From contig CM040746.1 in assembly GCA_022829145.1 (NCBI GenBank), positions 33,332,212 through 33,396,211 on the forward strand: 64,000 nt of DNA. The letters are read 5' to 3'. This stretch comes from Albula goreensis (lineage: Eukaryota; Chordata; Actinopteri; Albuliformes; Albulidae). The translations under genes were made by a program, and so were the position numbers. Below the pieces are notes generated by a model. The model ran no database searches, was not told where the DNA came from, and saw only the letters and a list, made by a program, of their open reading frames with translations. Below are positions 27,495 through 39,629 of this stretch, one piece after another; position 1 is the first letter of the stretch, and the number at the start of each line of letters is the position of its first letter.

Positions 27495-29965
27495 ATCCAA
27501 ATCATTTAAGAGCCCTGCCATGAAACTAGAAGCATGTATACATGGATGGGTGAATGACTACAAGGAGAGCCCAGATTAACAGACACACGCACTCAAATGC
27601 ACACACACACACACACAAACAAACATACACACTCTTACAGAAAAACTAAATGAATGGGTTTTTTAGTGCAGCAGAAATGACCACTTGGTTACAGAGCAGA
27701 GAGTTTGCCTCGGAGCCGGCAAACACTTTCAGAACCAGACTTTCAGTGTGGGCATCTTTCAGCAGCAGACTGGACAGTCAGGGGGCTAATCGCTCAAACC
27801 ACAGTGAAATACACACAGCCGCTCCCACTCACAATAGCCCAGAGGGATAACACTCAGCCAGCAGCGCTATAATGATGGAGGAATCAAGCCCCATGCTGGT
27901 TTTTTGTTGAGCTGGTGTTGACATGTTCAAAATGTTATTTAAGATGTTGTCACTGATTTAAGGGATGCAAAAAAAGTAAGCAACTTTCTGTACTCTTTTT
28001 CATCCATCTATCTCCTCCACCCCCCATCGCCCCCCTCAATCCCCAAAGCCAGTGGCTGATGCCGGAACGTGCATTAATAATAACAAATAAACAACATATT
28101 TGTTTTTGTTTTGCTTTGCTTTTTATTCCCACTGGACTTCAAACTTTAATCATTCAGATCCAACCAAATAAAAAAGGAAAAAAAGTAAACAACAGATGGT
28201 GGAAAAGATCCAAAAAGAAGAAAAAAATGGTTAAGTAAGGAAGATGTAGATGAGAAGGAGAGAGGGGAGAGATCAAGAAAAACAGAGACAGCAAACATGA
28301 CTTTTGTCTGGCATTCCTGGTACAGCTACCATGGGGAGGGAATATTGAGAAATAGGGTTAGAGTGTGTGGGTGGGGGTCTGGCTTTTGTTCGTAGACCTC
28401 TCTGAACGTTATTCTTTACAGAACCAAACATACCAGCACTGAAAAAGCGAGAAAGATGGTACAGCACTAAAACGAAGTGCCTCAGACTGCTGGGTTTGGC
28501 TCCCTGCTCTCCGACTGTACGGAAACTTCTGTCCTCAGTTCGATTCCACGTCATAGTCACAGTAAGTTGGCCAATGCACACTTCCTCTAAACGGCTTTTT
28601 GTGATTCATATCACTGCCTGTCAGCACTCCTTCTCTCTTGCTGCTCAGTTAAGCACTGATATAACATACCGGATCGTTGCACTGTATCACAGGGGTGGAA
28701 CCACAGTCTTTAATGGTACTGAAATACAACAGCCCTCTTCCTCACATTCCTTAAAGTCTACCCACACTCACTCCCACCTCCCACATCTCACCAAATAAAA
28801 ACTCTCAACCGTCTGAGGTACTTCGTCTTGACTTATTTTTCGATACTCTGCCTGTAAATAAAAATATGAACCATTTCTGAACTACATTTGTGGGTTTGAC
28901 AATATGCACTAAAACCTGACAAATGATAAATCCAGATTCAACTGTCATACAGATATTAACCTAGCAGGATTTCCTGTGGCTGGATGTCTTTATGACAAAT
29001 AAGGTAGCGCTGTGATTTTCTGAAGTTGGACTTGATGCCTGGAGTAATGTTCCCATTCCAGACTTCCGTGTATGAAATGAATGAACAGATGTGTTCATGT
29101 ATCCTCTGGATATCTCCTAAAATACTCTTAATCCAGGAAAATAAAGACCAGGAAGAGCCTGCCTATTGGATCTTTTTATGAAGTAACATTTTCTCACAAA
29201 ATCTCAGCCACCCCAGTTTACAGCCCTATTCTTTCCTGACTCACTTTGTATGACATCTTTCTGACATCTTTGTATGCAGTATATTCTAAAAACATTACTG
29301 GTTTTAAAAACAATTTTTAAACAACTGTGTCTTGACTGTGCAAAGACTTTGGTTATGCATTCCCTTTGGTCTTACAGCACACACACACACACACTCACAT
29401 TTTATATATTAGTCTGATTTTCAGACATCTTTTAGAAGCCAACCAAGATAAACCTGCTCATCTTATGCTCTTTTTCCTTTGCTTCCTCTGCTCCCCAAAT
29501 TGCACTGAGGTACCATTAGAAAGCACATTTCAATATGTGCTTTTGTTTACCAATGTGTTTTCAGCTCAGCCTCACTTCATGTTGAGTGCAACTTATTATC
29601 TCTTCTATCTCTTTTTACTAGCCCACAGGTGGTGAGTGTTTTTTTTACAATATTAATCGTTAAAATAAATAAACTTTCCAATAACAGACAACAGAGTGGT
29701 CAAGTGACATGATCAGAAGCACTGAACATTCAGTCACACTCATTGACTGAAAAGCATCGATTATAAACATCTGTATTTTTTTTAAATTAAAGATTACATA
29801 TTCAAAATGCCAACAGAAATAAATTATTCCAAAATCCACATTTGGTTAGTGTGTCCACATTGGTTGAATTGGCTACTGATCAACAACTTTGAAGAGTGTG
29901 TGTGTACATGCATGTGTCTGTGCACAAGCGTGTGCATAGTTGTACACGCATATCCGTCCTTAGAT
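27495..29965. other. Gene-free sequence
   Basis: Nothing coding is recognised. Short CA runs lie near 27600-27620 and 29379-29395. Confidence 0.35.
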
Positions 29966-29969
29966 TAAA

Positions 29970-30235
29970 ATTCCGCCATGCACATTTTCATCTGGCCTTC
30001 CAGCGCGATGGCTCCGTAATGGCCATCTGTTTCCTGTGAGAGAGGCGCAGCTGCAGAGCGATGCTGAGCGAACTGTAAAAACATCGGTCTGATTTAGGAG
30101 TCTGCGAACCACCTGGCCCTCCACCACTGGGAGGAAAAAACAACAGCATTCCAGCGACCGCACATCTCCATTTCTGCTGGTGCGCGCTGTCTCTGTTTAC
30201 TGCCACAATGAATTTAATATGGAGGCTTAGTGCAC
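29970..30235. promoter_or_regulatory. Candidate conserved non-coding element
   Basis: Non-repetitive, CpG-retaining sequence with GGCTCCGTAATGGCCATCTG (a CCATNTT-like YY1 word), CAGCTG E-boxes and AATGAATTTAATATGG. It stands out between AT-rich flank and CA arrays. Conservation is inferred from composition only. Confidence 0.3.
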
Positions 30236-30465
30236 ACCTGAGCAAGTCTGTGTGTGTGTGTGTGTGTGTGTGGGGGATGGGGAAGGGGTGGTATGTCACA
30301 GGAGGCTGTTTATCAGACATAAACCAGAACGCCCCAGGGCTTTACGTCAAGACCTTCCACAACTCATTCTCTTCAACCTTTGTCCCCTTCCAGAAGATTG
30401 TCACCCCTACTTACCAGGTGGCATTCAGTCAGTAATTTGTGAATTGGCATTCACTGCCTTCCAGC

Positions 30466-30766
30466 ACACATGCACTTACACACATACATGCATACACACA
30501 AACACACACACACACACACACACACAGGCACATACACACACTCACATGCACACACACACACAGACACACGCACACACACACGTACACACACAAACACACA
30601 CAGGCACATGCACATGTGCACACGCACAAACACACAGGCAACATACACACAGGCATGTGTACGCGCACACACACAAACACAAACAGACACATACACATGC
30701 GCACACGCACGCGCACACAGGCACGTACACACACAAACACACAGGCATGTGCACGCGCACACATGT

Positions 30767-30803
<37 letters not shown>

Positions 30804-30836
30804 GACACACACAGGCACATCCACCCAGGCACCCAC
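30466..30836 (+). repeat. CA-rich cryptic simple repeat, ~370 bp
   Basis: Imperfect (CA)n interspersed with CATGCACA, ACGCGCAC and AGGCA words. It generates long His-Thr or Val-Cys pseudo-frames on both strands that are not genes. Confidence 0.93.
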
Positions 30837-32155
30837 AGCACACAGGACGCTCCTCTGCTTTGAACAGAAGGGCAGGCCTCGCGGGGCTCTTCCGCTGGTA
30901 TTCATTAAAATGCTCCGCTCTGCCCCTCCGGTAATGCCTTCCCCCAGCAGAGGCTGAATTCATTACCCTTCCGTGCCCAGCAGTGTGTCCCATCTCTGGC
31001 ACCACTTCCCCGGCGCACCCCCCTGCTCCCTCCTCCCGCTCGCACATTGTCAGTTTGATACACTGAGCTTCCAACCCTCCTCTTCTGACTCTTCACTCTT
31101 ATTCACTGAGATGGGGGCCAGGAAACTGCTCAAGTGCTGAAGCTTTGAAGCACACGCGCACACGCGCACACGCATACATGCACATACACAAACAAACTAT
31201 AACCTGGGTCAGATTATATTATATATTTGAACTCTTAAGACACCAGTATCAGATTCCTGCAGATTGTTGTTAATATGACAGAATAGCTAGGAGGTTATCA
31301 GGGACCAGCACGAGTGCTTTCACATTTCGGAATTATGTGCCACTAAATTATATCAAGAGGTTCTACTGCATTTATTCTGTATTAATTTGACCTAGATCTG
31401 ACAAACAAATTCTTGCGCTCTCTTTCTCTTTTTTTTCCTGGTTTTGGTTTTTGTGTTGTATGATTTGGTGGCAATGTCTGGTTTAAGGTCTGTCTTTGTA
31501 GTGCGTTTATTTCTCAATAAATGTGGTTTAAAGCGCAAACTCTCTCTCTCACACACACATACACACAGAACAGATGTTTAAGTCTTTGTTCAGGTGACAG
31601 ATAAGCAGGTGTCTCAGGCACAAATACCCTGCTTATGATATGGTAATGTCAAGGCAATGAGATCAGTCACACTTTTCAATAGCTGCTCTTATTTGGTGGT
31701 TGTAAGGGATTAGAAAGTCCTATCAGTGCGTGTCATAATAGGAGAGGCAATAACAAGGATTCACATTAATATGGCTCTCCACAAAGCTTCGGCGCTTCAG
31801 AGGAAAAATGAGATAAGACAGAAACTGTGTGAATCTATGGACTAGCAAAAGCTAATGTTACCTTTCTGACCCATGTGGGAAATGCTGGAACATAGAAAGG
31901 CAGGAATGGGATGAATGTCAGAATACTTTTGTTTGGTCCACTCCTGTGGGTCATTGGCCCAGTCATCTGAAAGCTGTCTGTTTTGACATTTAGAGTCAGA
32001 GGAAGCGTAGTTCTGCATTGTGCCAAAGACTCCCTCTGCGAGACTGTCATATCACATGTACGTCATGCAGCTCAATCTGAATGACCCTAAGGGTATAATT
32101 CCTCCTAAATCTGTCCAAATCTAATTAGGTGTCATTGAAGCCTGTGTGTTTTTGA
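30837..32155. other. Gene-free sequence
   Basis: No gene. About 30870-31060 is non-repetitive, with CATTAAAATGC and TGAATTCATTACC words, and may be a second regulatory stretch beside the CA array. Confidence 0.35.
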
Positions 32156-32159
32156 TCCC

Positions 32160-32480
32160 TCCCCTTTGCCTCTTGTTGCTTCAGGAGTCCCATGACTTCA
32201 ATATAAAAGCCCGTGTTAAATTTTGTCTTTATGCTAGCCTCGGTCATCAGACAAGACATTAAACCAGAATTCAGACTCTCTGTGGTGGTTACAGATCCCA
32301 TGGTGCTTTTTAAAAGGGTAGGGGTCTTATCCCTAGTGCCCCGTTTAAATTTCCATATATACTGCCTCTCCACATCTGGCCACCAATTATCCACTACATC
32401 TCACTGGCAGCACATTCCTTTGAATTTCTGTCCAAACTCCTGAGGTTAATACAAGTGTTAAAGCAGTCATTGTGAAGTGT
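32160..32480 (+). mobile_element. Old interspersed repeat remnant
   Basis: Contains AGATCCCATGGTGCTTTTTA, AAGGGTAGGGGTCTTATCCC, TAGTGCCCCGTTTAAATTTCC and ATCTGGCCACCAATTATCC in the order found in a dispersed element common in fish genomes. No coding capacity; family name not assigned. Confidence 0.5.
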
Positions 32481-32614
32481 TTTTAAATGGTTTATTCTTA
32501 CTTATAAGTTTTTAATATCTGGGGTGATGTTACTAGTCAAAACCCACACTCCAAAGTCCACTTTGATTCCACAGTACGCCTGGGGGGGCGCACTGAGGAA
32601 ACAGTATGCCCCCA

Positions 32615-32656
32615 CTGAGGTGTGTATACCACTGCAGTGTGGTATACACAACTCAG
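32615..32656. repeat. Perfect hairpin-forming inverted repeat
   Basis: The 12-bp arms TGTGTATACCAC (32621-32632) and GTGGTATACACA (32639-32650) are exact reverse complements around a 6-nt loop. After one mismatch the stem continues as CTGAG/CTCAG. Confidence 0.9.
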
Positions 32657-32659
32657 GAG

Positions 32660-34650
32660 AGAATGTACAGTCAGTCCACTAAGGTTAAAATCATGATTTC
32701 TAATGATTAGTGTATGTCCTTCTTTTTTCTTTCTTTCTCTCTCGCTCCCAAAGCCCTCTCCCACCTCCAAATCTTATTGATTTAAAGCCGACTGACAGAA
32801 CACTTCACCTGGTGTTTATTTAAATTCCATCAAGCAAAAAGAAGTTTTCCAAACCTCTGCACCCAGCACCATAGTCCCACAGCACGCCTAATAACACAGA
32901 CTCGGGCATGAGATTCGAAAACCTCCAAATCCATTATACAACAAATTACTTAACACTGGCAGAAAAGGGTTCTGCAGCCGGTTCCCTCACACAGACTGAG
33001 AGAGCCTTTCCTTGTCACTCTCCAGATCCGCAGCTGAACTGTACGTAAGCGCTCAGCAGGATTTGTAAATTAATTGCTTTAAGGCTGGATTTTTTCACTG
33101 CGAGGCCTTCATAGCTGTTACAGCGTGGGAGGATGGAATTCATGTCAGAGAACGAGGAGTGCTGCTTGCCGCATAATTACTGTCATCTGTGCTGCCGATG
33201 GTGACTCTTATGGTTCTGCAGTTCACTGCGAGGCCCACTCACCCCAGGTAGGGTCTAACGCACACGCACACACGTGTGCACACACACACATACACGCACA
33301 CACACAAAGTACACAAAGTACACACAAAGACTAAACAATCATTCACAAACACAAACTACATATGCACACACACACACACACATACAAACCCAAACACAGA
33401 TACATTCCTGCAAAGAAATACATTCTCACACGTATACAAATACATTAGAAGAAAAATATGAAAGTCCGCAGTTTGTCTCCTGCATAGACAATTTGCTTTG
33501 ACATCCTCAGAGATATATTTCCATTCATGAGGGGATTTGTGTTTTCTTCCACCCTGTTAATGGTTCCACTAATTGTCAGCGTCTGGATAAGGAATTAACT
33601 TCTTAATATCTCGGGCGTACACAGGAGGTAGCGGAAGAACAGGAGATGGCAGGAGAGCAAGGGAGATGTGTATGTGTGTGTGTTCCCACCACACTGGAGC
33701 TTTCTGAGAGCGGTTGAGAGGAGATCAGGGGGTTGGGGGAAAAGGGAGAGCTTTATTAGCAATTAGCATACTTGCTCTGCCCTTGAGGGAGTCAAGTTGA
33801 GTGACAGATCACAACGCGCTCTCAGTCAGAGAGAGACTGCAAGGCCTGCAGGAATGGGATTCCAACATCTGGTCACTTTTCTGTTCCAGAACCTGATGTC
33901 CTTAAATAACTCTGTGCCACTAACAGGGGACGTTGTCAACAGACTGGCATTCGGTGGTGAGGCTGGCGCTGGGAGGGGTGTTAGATTGATGGATGAGGGA
34001 CTCGGGGACAGATACGAAGCCTCTGTTATCATCAAGATGAACTGGGCTTGCCACATCATCTGCCAGCACCATTATCTCCTTCCTGTTTTGACTAAAGGTT
34101 TTTTCCCCTCTGATGTCACCTAACATTCCGAACAAGCCGCTCTCCATGTAAGGACTACATCTGCTCTGTCCTGATAGACATATGCACATTTGCACCCAAC
34201 AATTACGTTCGGAGTCTCCTCCCCCAGGATAATTTGGTACCTATTTTGAGTGAAAGATATTGGAATTGTTGGTTTGCTCGGCTAAGCAGGAAGGGCACAC
34301 CATGCAGAGAGAATCCCCAAACGTATTATCGCTGAGACTGTCACAGTCACCGCGTGGTTCAAGCCTGAGGTTCAGGCCTGTGTTGATTGGTCTTACTCTT
34401 ATAACGATCTATTGAGGATGGGAGTGACTGGAAGGTCAAACTGCTGTTGGGGGTAGGAGTATCTCCCTATACTCATTCCTGATGTTTCCCAGCATGCTCT
34501 GCTCCTCTGAGTGTGTGTGTGTTTGAGTGTAGGCTTCATATAGCTCCAATATCCACCCTCTCATAAAAAGCTTTGCCTGTAGGCTATCTTTGCTTTTCGT
34601 CTGTATAGCCACACAGCAAAGCGGGGTGAAAGGGAGATAGAGAGGCAGAT
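32660..34650. other. Gene-free sequence
   Basis: No gene. CA-rich runs lie at about 33260-33390. About 33525-33780 holds GTTAATGGTTCCACTAATTG and GGAATTAACTTCTTAATATC homeodomain-type words. Confidence 0.35.
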
Positions 34651-34654
34651 AGAT

Positions 34655-34692
34655 AGAGAGAGAGAGGGAGAGAGAGAGAGAGAGAGAGAGAT
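34655..34692 (+). repeat. (GA)n microsatellite
   Basis: GA run with a single GG interruption, preceded by GATAGA units. Confidence 0.93.
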
Positions 34693-34798
34693 GAAGAGCT
34701 GTCAGTCCCATTTTGTCATGCAACATAAAGCTCCTCTATCCCAAGCATACATGCAATCACAACCACCAGCATGTGAGCATTCTTAAAAATAACCACAA

Positions 34799-34813
34799 GT
34801 CATCATCATCATC

Positions 34814-34845
<32 letters not shown>

Positions 34846-34873
34846 CATCATCAACATCATCAACATCATCATA
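34799..34873 (+). repeat. (CAT)n trinucleotide repeat
   Basis: About 24 CAT units with a few CAC/AAC substitutions. Confidence 0.95.
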
Positions 34874-34879
34874 ATCTCT

Positions 34880-36885
34880 ACCAGATAGATGCAAACTCTA
34901 CAAAAAAATTAAGAACATAAAGGGCAACTGACCAGCCTAAATCTGGTAGATTCTGGTACAACTATTAACATGGCATAAGTACAAATGTTACAATACATAA
35001 CACACCATTACACCTGATTTTGTTTTCTTTTTTTAAAATGAATGAATAACATGACAAAAAAGTTGAAAGAGTTAGGTAGGCTGTATTCAGTACATGTTGA
35101 CATAGAGACTCAGGGGAGACGAGGAGGAGGATGCTTGCACGAATGAAGCACCATGTAGCCTCGGGCTCTCTCAAAATGTGCCTCTGTTTCAAAGCTGGAT
35201 CAAATACAGGTAAGGTACAAATTATACAGGCATTTAAATATCTTCTCATAACCCCTGTATTGATTATTCCTGAGCTCACTTCAAAAGCTGTTTCTGATTT
35301 TCTCATGCAGAAGGTGAGTGAGGAAGAAGAAGCCACTCTATGCTATGTGTCAGCAAGAGATGAATTCCAGGGTGCGTGAACTCCATGTCCCAGAAGCCCC
35401 AGGTGTGAAACCTCTGCTAGATGTTCCCACGCATGCCGCCTCTGGCACAATACCACTGAGATGAGAGGGAGCTGTCTGGTGCCCAGTCAAACCAGCAAAT
35501 CAATAACACTCAGTATACTTTAAAGGCACTGTATCTGGTGTGCAGCAGGATTCAAAGGCAAGCAGATAAATTTCAAAACATTTCAGAAATGTTTTCACTC
35601 ATTAAACTGATTCAATTTAATTTCTCTTCATTATGCCCAGGAGGAAAATTCATTTCCTCTGCACATCATAAAAAGACATATAAAACACAAACAAAACACA
35701 TAAAAGTTACACAGCCTCTTATAATAGTACATATACAAATACAAATAAGAGGCTATGACATATGTGTGTGCTTTGATTAAATAATTATATTAAAATAGCA
35801 ATTGAACATTTAAATAATACACATAAAAATGATCTTGTTTTCTTAAATCACAAAAACATTACACTTAATCTTGCACATTTTACTGAATGCTCTAATATTG
35901 GAATGAATGAGCTGCAGTATCTTCTTGCTTTAATCCTGTTGTAAGCAGCCTTCTAGATCTGGCCCTGCTCCTTTCACACACCCTAATATACAGAGATTGA
36001 TTGCTGTCTTGTAGAATCAGCCAAAACTTGTGATAAATTATTTCTTCTTTTTTTGTAAAGAGTACCTACAGCTTCCTGGCTAACGATAATTATTTCACAT
36101 ATGAGACAATTTGGCCACAAGAGCAGCAGATTATTATCAGTATTTTTTTAAATCCAAAACCATGATTTGGCAGAGAATGACTATCTCCTTGTTAACGGGT
36201 GGATGGCATCCAACACATTACTAATTAACCCAGATACCAAGCCAATCAATAATGCCTCTTACAATACAGGCATGCTATTTACTGAAAAAAAGCTGCACTC
36301 ATTTGATCTGAGAGTATCTGTGAGAAACATTATTACATACATCACAAATGACTCCATTTTAGTTGGATCAAAAAGATGGCTGCTATACCCGCTTCCTAGG
36401 AAACTGAGATGTGTTTTGATATAATTTATAGGGTTGTTAGGAAAGGGTTAAGACAGACAACAATGATCCACCTATCTGTGCCAAATGGAGGTGAGTCAGC
36501 CATGTAAACAAATTGAGCTGCTTAGTTTCTCTTGGCACATATGGCATGCTCTTTTTTTAACGTTGTTTAATTACCACTGATTGTAAAATTGCAGCTATGT
36601 TGCTACAGTGCAGCAGGTGGATTGGGAGACATGTATACGTTACTGCTGATTTTAGTCCAGGATGTTTGTAGCTAAGGGAAATGGCTGGCAATTAGTTTGG
36701 ATGTGTAGGGCACTGCCTCACAATCCATTTTACATGTCATTCAGATGTAAGGCACTGGACAGACATGTAACAGAGCCCCTTACACACTATACACTATTTA
36801 CTTAGGAACTTGTAAAGAGCATATGTCATAATCTATCATGACAAGAAACATTATAATTGTGCTAAAAATAGCAGTAGAAATTAGA
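34880..36885. other. Gene-free AT-rich sequence
   Basis: No coding gene is recognised. Donor-like CAG|GTAAGG at about 35210 and AAG|GTGAGT at about 35313 occur without supporting exons. Confidence 0.35.
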
Positions 36886-36889
36886 AAAT

Positions 36890-37235
36890 TAAATGAGCTG
36901 TCATTTTTATAAGTTACAACAACAATACAGGTTACATGACTATGTGTCACTTGTCAGAGCAGATTAAGAAATATGCCATGTTAAGTTCATGACAAGCTCC
37001 TGCTTCGTCAATGACAGCATAATAACGGACCTTTCATGACATCTGCCATAAAACATATGCTAACTACAGCACAAATACAGGTCTCATGACTTTTACCAAC
37101 GTTGGAAACGTGACATTGCCACAACATCAGTCATGAACAGCCATGTCAATTTATGGCAGCATAAGGCATCCACTGTGACGTTTATGATGTGATTATATCA
37201 GTGTTATGATGGAGGGTTCAAGTGTTACCAAGATA
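36890..37235 (+). repeat. ATGACA/TCATGAC-rich dispersed repeat
   Basis: Repeated TTCATGACA, TCATGACT, ATGACAGCATAA and TTTATGGCAGCATAA words over about 340 bp, ending AGTGTTACCAAG. It resembles a degenerate, internally repetitive element found in other fishes. Confidence 0.55.
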
Positions 37236-37659
37236 TTTAATCAATCAATCAAAATCACCCATGACACTTCGTGTGATACTAGGATGGACAACCATAATTT
37301 AGATTTACTTTGAAAATAGCTGAATCTACAGACCAAATTAAAAACTGAGGTAGGATATAGTTTTTAAAAATGCATCATAAATTGCAAGTGTGAGGATGTG
37401 GGCACAGAGGGCCTGTGCCCCAGTAGTGCTAAAAGTCTAGTATCATCCCTGTTGCTAACCCAACCCTAATGCCTTGTAGTTCGTATTTACTGAAAGAAAA
37501 AGGATTCAGACTCATTGTTTGGTGTTATTCTTCTGAGAAGGAGTTCTTCTAAAGAACATTAAACTAGTTAATATCCTAACAAGCCATTCACATGTGATAT
37601 ATTGGCATCGAGTGGCTAATTCGGCAGCTGTAGGACATTATTACAGTGATTATGTAGAT

Positions 37660-38290
37660 ATTCCCGTCACATCCATAACTTTAACAGTTGGTGGATACCC
37701 TTGTAGCAGTTGGTAACGCCGAGTCTGCAGATGACCCCCTGATAAAACTCTGCGGCGTTGGGCCGATCTGCTGCTCCAGTAAATTGACTTGCGGAGTGAA
37801 TCCAGTATCTTTATCAGCGTGAAGTGATCTCAAGCGGCATTTAGCATTTTTAATCACGACTTTCTCCTTCTCTCTGCCTTTGCATCTTTACAACAATAGC
37901 AAAGCAACCTGGCGTCACCTGCCATCCGCCCACTCACGAGTTATATTTAAGGTATGATAGATGATTCTCAAATATTCTCTCCCCACGTTTCTTGTCCAGA
38001 CTCCCGGGCGCTGGTTTATCACAGCGCATTGTACATTCCAATCACAGACGAACCTCCCGGTGTCAAATTAAAGTCAAACCAGCTCTGGCTCAGGGACTGC
38101 AGGTTATTTCGTCGCTAACAAAACGGGTCTAATCCCAGTCGGCACTGTCCCTGAGAGCCTGCTTAAATGATTTATGGCCCGCAATTTCGCGGGGTCTGGT
38201 CTCTCGTGGCCGAGAAACACGCTCCGTGGAGCATCGGCAGTCGGTCGCTATAATGGAACCGGAGGAGATGAGTGCAAACATCCGCACGAC
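37660..38290. promoter_or_regulatory. Candidate conserved non-coding block
   Basis: A 630-bp non-repetitive, CpG-retaining block in AT-rich surroundings. Words include TTTTTAATCACGACTTT, TTTATCACAGCGCATTGT, TTGCATCTTTACAACAATAG (SOX-like ACAAT) and TTAAATGATTTATGG (HOX-like). Both strands are partly open at 38172-38401, but no family is recognised. Confidence 0.35.
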
Positions 38291-38294
38291 TTTG

Positions 38295-39490
38295 TTCGTG
38301 GAGAAGTCGCAGCTTGTGTGTTGGTTCCCTGTTCTTCGAATTCAGACTACATGGGGAATCACTTACATCGTGTTTATGGTGACACCAGTCTAAGTGCATA
38401 AATACACGGGAGAGTTATTACAATAAAAACTACAATAAAATAACTGCAGTGTGAAATTAATATTAAATTGTCTGAAGTATAGAAGACACCAAAATGCAGA
38501 TTATCCTCGTCATTCTGAATACACCAGAGTGTAACAGATTTAAATTGTCATTTTTAATCTCTAAGTTTTAAACGCTTGGACAATATCATTTTAATTTTAG
38601 TGCAGTTGTGTAATAATGCTGAATAGTTTTTTTTTCATATCATCAACAAATCTATTGTGCATACAATTATTTATGACCATTCGTTCCCTTATCTATTCTG
38701 TTAAATTATTGGTTTGTCAATATAAAAATTACGCTTTTCACTGATATCGATTACTCTAGCCGCCTTTCTCGAGCTCAGCAGCACGTTCAGAGCCCGCGTC
38801 TGAACACACTGAGGCAGCGTCTCCATCCCTTCCTCCCTCTCTGCGTCATTTCACAGAGCTGATCTGAAGTGATTACTGATTGATTAACCAAGGTTTCTGC
38901 CATACTACATTCAGCTGTCCATGCTCTGTAGATCAAGTGATGGAGGGAAGGCACTGCCTTTTAGTTTTCAGACACAGCCATGGTGTTGCAGCATCCATCT
39001 TCCTCCACGCTTTACTCCTCTTCCTCCTTTCCTCTGCTGCTTCATCAACAGCATCTTGCGCTCTTCTGACCCCAGAACACCGTCTGAACCCCAAGCCTCA
39101 CCCTGCTTATTCTCATGCAAGGAGGAAGTGAGAATCAATCAATGAACCCCTGTTAATATCTCTTACTCATCCACATGATCACTTAAGGTGTGAAGTAACA
39201 CTTAAGTTGTGATAATGCATGAACTGATTTACATGTATGTGTATTCGTGTATTCAGTGCAAGCAAATTAGGCATTGCTGAAAAGTTCTGGTGCTTTTAGT
39301 TTTAAGCAGTGGTTAATCTTAACAAATATAAACTTAATTACCCTGTGGCCCTTAGACAAAATGAAAGGGTTCTGAAATATCTATATGTTGACCATCTTAT
39401 GTAATCAGTCCAATATAATGTGTTCATGAAAGGAAAAAGTAAATCATCTCAGAAGGAAAACGATTAAATACTGCCAAATGTTGTCACCCC
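38295..39490. other. Gene-free sequence with a segment related to 50.65 kb
   Basis: About 38830-38950 shares about 70% of positions with 50670-50775 on the same strand (see findings). Otherwise AT-rich. Confidence 0.5.
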
Positions 39491-39492
39491 CC

Positions 39493-39627
<135 letters not shown>

Positions 39628-39629
39628 CA

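Noticed and set aside
30252-31074. Long His/Thr and Val/Cys open frames of up to 207 codons
   Set aside because: Pure by-products of the CA-rich array; both strands are open for the same reason and no domain is present.
35205-35320. Two strong donor-like sites (CAG|GTAAGG, AAG|GTGAGT)
   Set aside because: No acceptors or coding frame to define exons; expected by chance at this scale.
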